NCBI GenBank assembly: GCA_033060915.1
Contig: CM065377.1
Location: forward strand, 39,499,183 to 39,563,182
Source of the DNA: Euryodendron excelsum
Lineage: Eukaryota > Streptophyta > Magnoliopsida > Ericales > Pentaphylacaceae
Direction: 5' to 3'
DNA length: 64,000 nt
In this document: one piece after another, positions 57,013 to 64,000 of the stretch
How the letters are laid out: each line of letters begins with the position of its first letter
Position numbering within the stretch: position 1 is the first letter of the stretch
Program-made: the position numbers and the translations under genes
Notes under the pieces: generated by a model
Databases searched by the model: none
What the model saw: the letters and a program-made list of their open reading frames with translations, nothing else
What the model was told of the DNA's origin: nothing

Positions 57013-58498
57013 AGACACTTAGAGGGTTAGGCTGTAGTCATGTCTCTTTACCCTTCACTCATATAGAGTCTTCAATTAACTTGTTCAATCCTATTCACTT
57101 TAAATTTTCAAAACCAAATTTTCGAAATTGTTTTAAAAAAAAAACATGCATTTATTCATATTATTTTGTATTAAGTTTGTCATCCACATACTAACTCTTA
57201 CATCTTTGTTTTGTAGGTGTGCTTTTTGTTTAAATTTTAACTGTATACATGAATGTGATGAACATGATGGATGAGAATTGTTGGGCTCTTTCCTCCGCTT
57301 TCAAAAATCACACACACACTGCATGTGTACCTGCATTCTAGATACTTGCATTTTACCCTGATATGACCTTTCTAGTTAGAAAGGGGGAACAATATATTGG
57401 TTGTGGGCAAGATGCTATGTCAGTTTCTTCGCCTACGGCCTCTTGATGGTTCCACTGCTCAGATCACCAGCCGATCATGGCATCACCTCCGGGAGTGGGC
57501 CTAGGTTTGAAGATCCGGGGACTGAGCCTTTTTAGGACGCATTAGTCAACCCTCAACCTCATGCTCAAATAGACACCATGCATAGCCAAACCTCTGCCGG
57601 ATTTAAGACACACACACCATTTTTCAAAACCATGGAGGAAAGGGCGACTGCTCTTATTTTCATTTACACCTACTTATTCATGTTGTTCTAATGACTGTCT
57701 AATTACTCATTGCGTGCACGTTTACCTTGCTATTGTATTCTCTTCCTTTATACTCTTTGCATATCCATGTTCATGCATTCAATATCCTATGTCAAGACAA
57801 GAGTTCCAAGTAACTCAAGTCACTGCATCCTCATGCATATGATCAACCCATCGAGATTGACACCTAGTTCATCCTCCCTTGCATTAAACCTACCTAAACC
57901 CTTAGGGTTCCCATGTAACCCCAAGGACTCACGGCATGCACATTAATTCATTCCATAAGAGGGGCCCCAATCCCCCTATGCTCACTGAGATAGGATTGTC
58001 AAGAAGACAAGGGGCAATCGATCAACAAGGTCTCTCAACGACCTCTTCGACATCAAATCCAACGAAGGCGAATCCAAAGACTCAAGAGAGTTCAGAGTTT
58101 CCTTTGTAAAATTAGATAGGTGGAAGCCCCAAAGAAACATGTTCCCTCTCCCCTGTTAAGTGTATTTCAATTCTTTTGTATATTAAACCTGAAGTTAAAT
58201 GTATTTCTTTATTTTTTGTAAATGAGTGAGTAAATAAATGCATGAACGAAGGAAAGGTTCCCATCTAATGGTAAGGTATCTGCATACAGGGCAAATCCCC
58301 TATCTCCAAAAGTTAGCCAATTCACCATGTGTAGTTTCCCTCCTAAAGAGGAACACCCTAGAGCATGCATTGCATAAAGACTTGTCAAGATAAAACACTG
58401 ACTCTTTTCCTTTGTTGGTTTCAGGTACCTCTCCTCGTCCCCCCTCCCCCCACCCCCCCGGCCCCCCGGTCTTATAAGCCAAAAGCTAAGAAACGGCC

Positions 58499-58666
58499 AT
58501 GGAATTACTTACTCTTGATATCTTAACTCTATTACTAGCAGAGGCAAGAGGAGTTAGACATAGGATGACCAAAATGGAAGGCATACTATCTTCACTCTTA
58601 TCACATGTAACCCATGAGCAAGTAGAGTCCTCGCAAGCCAAACCCATGATGGACGAAAAAGGATGA
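58499..58666 (+). pseudogene. gag N-terminal fragment
   Basis: A 55-codon frame from ATG at 58499 to TGA at 58664. The product starts MELLTLDILTLLLAEARGV and continues HRMTKMEGILSSLLSH, a coiled-coil-like pattern similar in role to the fragment at 11030. It breaks before any capsid motif. The call rests mainly on position between leader and zinc knuckle. Confidence 0.4.
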
Positions 58667-58979
58667 AGAAGGAAGACCAAGACTATGCCTCGACAATTGC
58701 TTACCAACAACCTCCCCAGGCCAAGGGCCTTGCTCGGATGCCTTCCAAACCAATCTTTAACCAAACCCATGGATTATATAATCTCTCATACGGATACCAT
58801 CCTAACCCATTTGGCCCTGTCACCAGAAATTATCCCATGTTGAAACATAAAACCCAAAGCCCTTTCAATTCTTGAACCATCAACCCGGTTGTGACCTCAC
58901 CAAAGCTCGTTTCCCAATCATCAAAAACATCTGCAACACCTCCTTGGCCTAGGCGAACAAGTGAGAAAAAGTGAACATT

Positions 58980-59523
58980 TACTAAACTCGCGTGCTTACA
59001 GACCACGGCCTATTTTGGTCTCTTAGCAGCCGGATATTTGAAGCCTATACCTGCCCGACCCCGACCCAATCCTCTGCCTCATTACTTTGAATCTGCAGCG
59101 AACTGTAAGTATCATTCTGGTGGTCAAGGACATGACACTGAAGATTGTTTGACCCTCAAACGTAAGATTCAAGACCTGATAGATAACAAGATTATTGGCT
59201 TACAACCAGCAAATCCTTCTCCGAATGGCACTACGAACCCTCCGTTAAACCACACCATCAACGTTATTACAAAGTTTGGTAACAACAAGGTTTGTTTTGT
59301 TACATGCCAAGAGATATATTATAAGGATGGGGAGGAAATGAAATGCGAAGATACGGAGCAGTGTCATGCTTTGTTACGGTATAACCCCAATAAAATGTCG
59401 ACCCCCAAAGACGAGCTCGCATATGAATCTATGAAGAAAATTGACCAAGAGCTATCCAAATTCAATGATAAGAATCCCCCATTGTGTACACCTGAGGAAC
59501 ATCGAGCCACGGCTGGACGCTAG
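58980..59523 (+). pseudogene. gag zinc-knuckle fragment
   Basis: Open from 59038 to the stop at 59521-59523, and preceded in the same frame by TTAYFGLLAAGYL. It has RPRPNPLPHYF, then the knuckle CKYHSGGQGHDTEDC and LKRKIQDLID, the same module as in element A but with all Cys and His residues kept. The later part (INVITKFGNNKVCFVTC and an acidic tail) is without a recognised domain. Gag of this type coats the element RNA. The frame ends with TAG at 59521; no protease follows. Confidence 0.7.
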
Positions 59524-59760
59524 AGCAAAAAATCTCGGGCTCGACCTATCAGGCTGGAAGAAGACGAGTTGCTTGACTGGTTTGTCAGAGAAGCTACAAA
59601 GCAAACAAATAAAGGTAGGATGGTTAAGAAAGCTGACAATTACATCATCACCGCCAACTCACCTGGAACTCCAAGAGAAGCATCTACCTATCCTACCCTG
59701 GCTGAAGATCTCAACCATAGATGGAACGCTGATATGAGCATTATCCCAAAGCCCAATTAA
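59524..59760 (+). pseudogene. Unassigned frame after gag
   Basis: A frame with LEEDELLDWFVREATKQTNK and SPGTPREASTYPTLAEDLNH ends at TAA near 59758. Acidic then Pro-rich; no domain recognised. Probably a displaced part of the gag-pro region. Confidence 0.35.
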
Positions 59761-61667
59761 AGAATCTAGGAATCCTATCAAAAGCGTACAAGAGAGGGGT
59801 GTTTTAACCCACGTTCTTTCTATCCCTTTTACTTCCTATCTTTAAATCGATGTTTACATTTTCTTACTACTCAAGAACTCTATGCTTTCCATAAAAAATG
59901 ATAATAGTAATCAAATGATAGTCCTCTTATTCACTGCTGCTATCTTATATGTCTCTCGTGAATGGTAACTACTTTCTACGCATTGGGCATGGTTTATCTT
60001 ATGGAATGATCCGACTTGAAGGGATGATAGCATGAGTCAACTACTCTCCAAATGATTAGCTTTTCAAAAAAAAAGAGGACGAGGATGAGTGAGGATACTA
60101 CCCAAAAGCAACACTTGCAAGACACTGAAGCTAAGTGATGCGTGGCCAAATTATCAAAATGAAAAGGAGCCACCTTTCATTTCCCTATGTCAAAGAACAA
60201 GTGTTCATATTCCCTTTGCTTAACCCCTAGTGCCTCGCAGAAAGCAAAAATTTTCTTTGCCAACCCTGAACCACAACTGTCCTCCCCACACTGGGGTAGA
60301 CAATAATTGAGAATTCTAGAAATGGTATCCACCTCTATCTTGCTAGGATAGTATTGAAAGCTCTATAGATCAAGCAATCTAGTTCAAAGTGAAGAGAGAC
60401 CCTCATTTTATTTCTCATACAGTCAAAAGCAACCCTTTGCCAAACTCATTGAGCCATCTATCATTTTTTTAAAAAAAACCCCAACCTAGGGATCACCACC
60501 CACATTGGGTTAGATTGAACTACCAAGGAAAAGGTTTAAGGAAAAAGGGTTGAAGAATTACTCGTTCTACAAAAAGAAAAAAGATAAATAGGAAAAAGAA
60601 AAGGAAAAGAGTTGCCAAGGGCTAAGAGGCCAAAAAAAAAAAAAAATCTAAGGGAAGGCCTAAAGAAAACCATGATTGAGTTTTTTTCAAAAGTATAATA
60701 AGAAGATCAAAAAAGAAGAGAGTCGTGTTTCTCTCAAAAAGCATATAGAAAGGGTGAAAGAAAAGAGTCATTTTCACCCTGAGAAGAAGGGAATTTAAAG
60801 ATGATCCTAGGTTACAAAGAAACCCAGTAGAAACAATAGGTTCGAGCCTTTATCCTTTCTTGCAAAACCCCAAAACCATGGCCTACATTACAACAATACT
60901 AAAGTCCACTCTGATTGAAAACAGATTGCTTGATCTAAATGAGCTGGACACGCTGCCACAACTAAAGAAGGATGCTAACCCCATTGAAAAATAGTCAAGG
61001 ATAGTATGGATCTAAACCCTGCTGAAAACAATATCAAATTTGAGCCTATATATCCCATTGTTTCAAAAATCTCATAACCTAGCCTACATTATGGTCCTAA
61101 ACAAAGTCTCCTCAGATTGAAAGGACCGGCCGCTTATTGCTCTGCTGAAGGTCGGGAAAGCTATTGCTAAAACCTCGAGAGTCGAGAGTTTCAGCCCAAC
61201 AATCGTATACACTAACCCCGAGGTAGAGAGTTGGAGGCAATCAAAAGGTTGAGGAAGGTATGAAGTGCTATCATTCAATCAAGGTAAGGTTGAGCCAGAG
61301 GAGAGGCCAGACCCCCCAAAAAAAAAGGAGTTACCATTCCAAATATATCGAGTTCGACAGCACCCCTTGTCATTCTGTTAGTTAATTTCTAATATATGCA
61401 TAAAATAAAAAAAAATTGCATTAGCTTCGCATAGGACATAACTCCATATAAAAACAGAAGTCACCAATATCAACTCATGTAATAGATATATAACATCATC
61501 ATCCATCACATGCATCTGATCATATGCCTAGCTGAAAAGATCACAAATGTATCTGTCTATCGGTGCATCTAAATATAAAAAATATCCATCAAAATAAAAC
61601 TGTCTAATATAAATATATCTCAGGAATAGGGGCAAGGGAAGATCAGAATCTCCACACGGGGCATCTA

Positions 61668-62230
61668 TCAAAGGTCAAAGTCAATGTCATCTGGATTGAA
61701 ATCCCCGAAACCCAGCATCAGAGGAGGCGGATAACTACTCAAAATACCAGCATCCTGCAGAGAAAATAAAACCAAAATCAACCACATGAAAGAAGAACTA
61801 AACAACAGCAGAGCGAGAATAAGGAAAAAAAAGAAGACATACCCTACCACCTCCCATCTGGGCTATCCAAGCCGTCAAGGAAGCCACCTCTTCCTGATAC
61901 TGATCTCGCTCCATCTGGTATCGTTCCCTCTGATCCCTCACAGTAGTAAACTCAGCCTGGGGCACATATCCTCTGGCTTGATGCCACAAATCAACCACCT
62001 CCTGGCCCACAGCGTACCCGCCGACTACTACCTTAAACCGGGTGAACGCACCGATCGAATGAGCCCCAAAGTGTGCAGCGTAATCTGTGTCTGGAGAAAG
62101 CAAGAACTTGACACCCGGCTAACGCTCCTGATAGGGGATAGACACTCCCACCACCAAGGCTCCAAACATATACTCCGGCGAAGCTCCGGCTCCAAACATA
62201 TACACCGGCTTGAAATTTTGGAGTGGGGCT
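61668..62230 (-). pseudogene. Two-exon C-terminal fragment with coiled coil (possibly transposon-borne)
   Basis: A - strand frame running from about 62220 to 61843 reads PEYMFGALVVGVSIPYQE, a TAG stop near 62120, then FLLSPDTDYAAHFGAHSIGA, VVGGYAVGQEVVDLWHQARG and a heptad-rich stretch (RERYQMERDQYQEEVASL). A GTATGT donor follows at 61842. A CTGCAG acceptor then opens an 87-bp last exon (61754-61668) ending DDIDFDL and a stop. Phases match at both ends of the 88-bp intron. The 5' part is missing and carries a stop, so it is a remnant. Function unknown. It sits divergently from the plant-mobile-domain-like frame at 63095, of which it could be the missing C-terminal half, but this is a guess. 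Confidence 0.5.
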
Positions 62231-62800
62231 TTTTGAGGAAAAAGGCCCGAAAAGGTGCTAGAAGACATTTCGTAACTAGGCTTTTGAGGAGAAAGCCCGA
62301 GAAACCGGTTGGAAATTTAGAAACAGGGCTTTTGAGGGGGAAGCTCGAGAAACTGATTTAAAATCTTGAAACCAAATCTTTTGAGGAAAAAGCTTGAAAA
62401 TCGATAGAAAACATTTAGAAATAGGGCTTTTGAGGAGAAAGCCCAGAAAACCGGTTTGAAACTTGAGAAAGGGGCTTTTTGGAGAGAAAATCTTGGGAAA
62501 CCATTGGAAAGCATTTAGAAGTGGGGCTTTTGAAGGAGAAAGCCCGAGAAACCGTTTGAAGTTTTGAAATGCAACTTTTTGAGGAAAAAGTTCAAAAAAC
62601 CGTTAGAAAGCCTTTAGGAATAGGGCTTTTGAGGAGAAAACCCAGGAAACCGGTTTGAAATTTAGAAATAAGACTTTTTGAGGAAAAAGCTGCAAAAACT
62701 TGTTAAAAAATCTTTTCGGAATGGGGCTTTTGAAGGTGAAAGCCCAAGAAACCGATGAAAATTTTGAGATGAAACTTTTTGAGGAAAAAGTTCAGAAAAC
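62220..62800 (-). repeat. About 49-bp hairpin repeat array, reverse orientation
   Basis: Units begin near 62277, 62326, 62375, 62424, 62473, 62523, 62572, 62622, 62670, 62722 and 62774. Most hold a perfect short hairpin: GGGCTTT-TGAGGAG-AAAGCCC (62275, 62424), GGGCTTTTGAAGGAGAAAGCCC-type (62523, 62722), and AACTTTTT-GAGG-AAAAAGTT (62572, 62774). Reverse complement in style to the array at 15170-16560. Confidence 0.75.
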
Positions 62801-62859
62801 TGTTGAAAATCTTAAAATAGGAATAAACAGGACCTTAGCCCTCCCCTTTTTATGCTTTC

Positions 62860-62966
62860 TCTTTTTCTTTTTTTCTCCTTCTTTTTTTCTTGTCTCTCCT
62901 TTTTTTTTTCCTTCTTCTTTTTTTTTTTTTTTCTCTATTTTTTTTCGTCGCTTTTTTTTTTTTTTG
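62860..62966 (+). repeat. T/C-rich low-complexity block
   Basis: Runs of T with C; the overlapping Phe-rich open frames are artefacts. Confidence 0.8.
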
Positions 62967-63094
62967 TTCTACCATGCTGGCATGTTTATTGCTTTTTTTC
63001 TTTGCTTTTTATACATATTCGGTGACTGACCAACTTTTGTATGTTGTCATTCTTTCTAGATGTCGGAGGCTCGGGGCGACAGTCCTGATAGAAG

Positions 63095-63792
63095 GTGCCA
63101 CAAATAGAGCTCGAGGAGGGCGACAGTAGTCAGGGCAGCTCGGCCAGGGGTAGTAGCAGGAGCGATTTTGCTCGAGGCAATAGCCGGAGTGGCTCTACTC
63201 GAGGGGGTAACAAGGGTGGTCCTGCTCAAAGTAGCGGCAAGGTTGGTTCCGCTGGGGGCGGCCGCAGTGGGTCCCAGTGGTTTTCGAGCAGGACAGCTTC
63301 TAGTGGCAGTTCTGTGATAGGGCAGCCTTCAGTTGCCCCTGATGAGGGAGCTGAGGATGTTATTGATTTATTTATGGATCCACGGACGGGGTACGATATG
63401 ACGTTTGTACAAGATAGGCGGAGAGCTACTTCCTTTATAAACGACCAACTAGTGATCCCTGATGTCCCACCGCTACGAGACTTGGCATTCCACCCGAGCC
63501 TATACTCACGCTACGGTCAACTACCATCATCTACTCACAATTCTTTCAGAGGGGCTAGTATTTCGGCCTTGAGGGCTATGCAGGTGTCAGCTACGTCCTA
63601 TTAGGACTTCTTGCACCAGATTGGTTTTAGTGCCTTTATGACTCTGTAGACAGATAGGCTTAACCATAGGATAGCAGTTGGGCTATTAGAGTGGTGGTTT
63701 GGGGAGACAGGGATCATACACTTGGTGGGCTTCAAGCTGGGACCTACCCCCGTTGATTGGGCCATGATTATCGGGTTGTCCTTTGGAGTGTT
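63095..63792 (+). pseudogene. Plant mobile domain (PMD)-like reading frame, broken
   Basis: First a Ser/Gly/Arg-rich stretch (GSSARGSSRSDFARGNSRSG), then an acidic linker (EGAEDVIDLFMDP) and PPLRDLAFHP. After a TAG at 63602, still in the same frame, it reads DFLHQIGFSAFMTL, then LLEWWFGETGIIHLVGFKLG and VDWAMIIGLSFGV. The spacing of IGF..F, LLE.WW.ET..IHL, G.....DWA.IIGL matches the N-terminal half of the plant mobile domain, known from MAIN/MAIL-type nuclear proteins and from many plant transposons. Two to three stops and the window end leave it incomplete. There is no clear ATG at the 5' end. Most likely a transposon-borne copy rather than a host gene. Confidence 0.6.
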
Positions 63793-64000
63793 TTGATTTC
63801 TTTATGGGACGTGCCTCTGGAGGAGGCTCGTCTTCTCCTAGGACTACCATGGATTGGAGGCTCGAGCTTCTCAACTTCACTATTATGTCCAACAAAGACA
63901 GTGTTTGCTCTCGAGCCCTCTCCAGCCGACCAAGTCATCATGAGGCGCCTGTTGGTACTATACGTCGTCTTTAGTTGCTTTTGCAATAATAATAAGCCGA

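Larger units (their letters stand above)
57013..61660 (+). mobile_element. Internal region of the element with 5' LTR copy 5
   Basis: Leader with AACCTCTGCCGGATTTAAG (near 57587) and AAAACCATGGAGGAAAGGG (57628), both shared with element A. Then gag pieces (58499-59757), a C-rich run at 58437-58467, and a long non-coding part (59760-61660). The latter has purine-rich stretches (60540-60790), phrases such as CACACTGGGGTAGAC (60287), and AT-rich sequence near 61380-61630. No protease, reverse transcriptase or integrase was found. Like element A it appears non-autonomous. Confidence 0.7.

Noticed and set aside
58437..58467. C-rich run as a possible G-quadruplex control site
   Set aside because: A low-complexity C tract in a dead element; only one copy has it, so there is no conservation argument.
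62700..63129. Phe-rich frames with a membrane-like look
   Set aside because: They follow a T/C-rich block; composition alone explains them.

Overview
The window reads as a repeat-dense nuclear segment of a eudicot plant. It is AT-rich, holds one spliced host gene of a plant-specific family (ankyrin repeats plus a PGG membrane domain), and is otherwise built from decayed Ty3/gypsy-type LTR retrotransposons nested in each other. No tRNA, rRNA, CRISPR or bacterial-type gene was seen. The species cannot be told from the sequence alone.

Layout. 1-21252: a non-autonomous Tat/Ogre-like element ('element A', + strand) with a short leader piece, gag zinc-knuckle remnants, minisatellites, a hairpin-repeat array, a polypurine tract and a 4.5 kb 3' LTR. 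Its leader is broken by two about 5 kb LTR copies lying on the - strand (1-4836 and 4885-10114), the second with a near-perfect target duplication. 21253-30615: the 3' half of a Tekay-like chromovirus (reverse transcriptase, RNase H, integrase, 3' LTR). Its reverse transcriptase is split by a 4822 bp solo LTR (21463-26284) with a perfect 5 bp target duplication. 30616-40237: the only gene-bearing interval. It holds a six-exon ankyrin/PGG gene on the - strand (32198-37782), whose first intron carries a hAT-type MITE with a perfect 8 bp target duplication and a CACTA-like insertion, and whose 5' flank is partly duplicated. 40238-46518: LTR of a second element related to A (- strand), a short internal piece, and a truncated further LTR. 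46519-52706: an Athila-like element on the - strand with LTR, primer binding site and gag-protease but no reverse transcriptase or integrase. 52707-61660: a 5'-truncated giant LTR followed directly by its primer binding site and a gag-bearing internal region. 61668-64000: a spliced coiled-coil exon pair (- strand), a second hairpin array in the opposite orientation, and a broken plant-mobile-domain-like reading frame (+ strand) running off the window.

How it works together. The nesting gives a relative order: the chromovirus is oldest, then element A and the solo LTR landed in its reverse transcriptase, and LTR copies landed in A. No retroelement here keeps a complete gag-pol. The ankyrin/PGG gene is the only locus with a fully open, phase-consistent coding model (768 codons plus stop).

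The most unusual signals are non-coding: (1) 21-23 bp palindromes with 9-10 bp arms and a 3-nt centre, placed in threes before a TATA box and using different sequences in different LTR groups; (2) 49-bp repeat arrays whose units each form a hairpin with co-varying stems, present in opposite orientation at both ends of the window.
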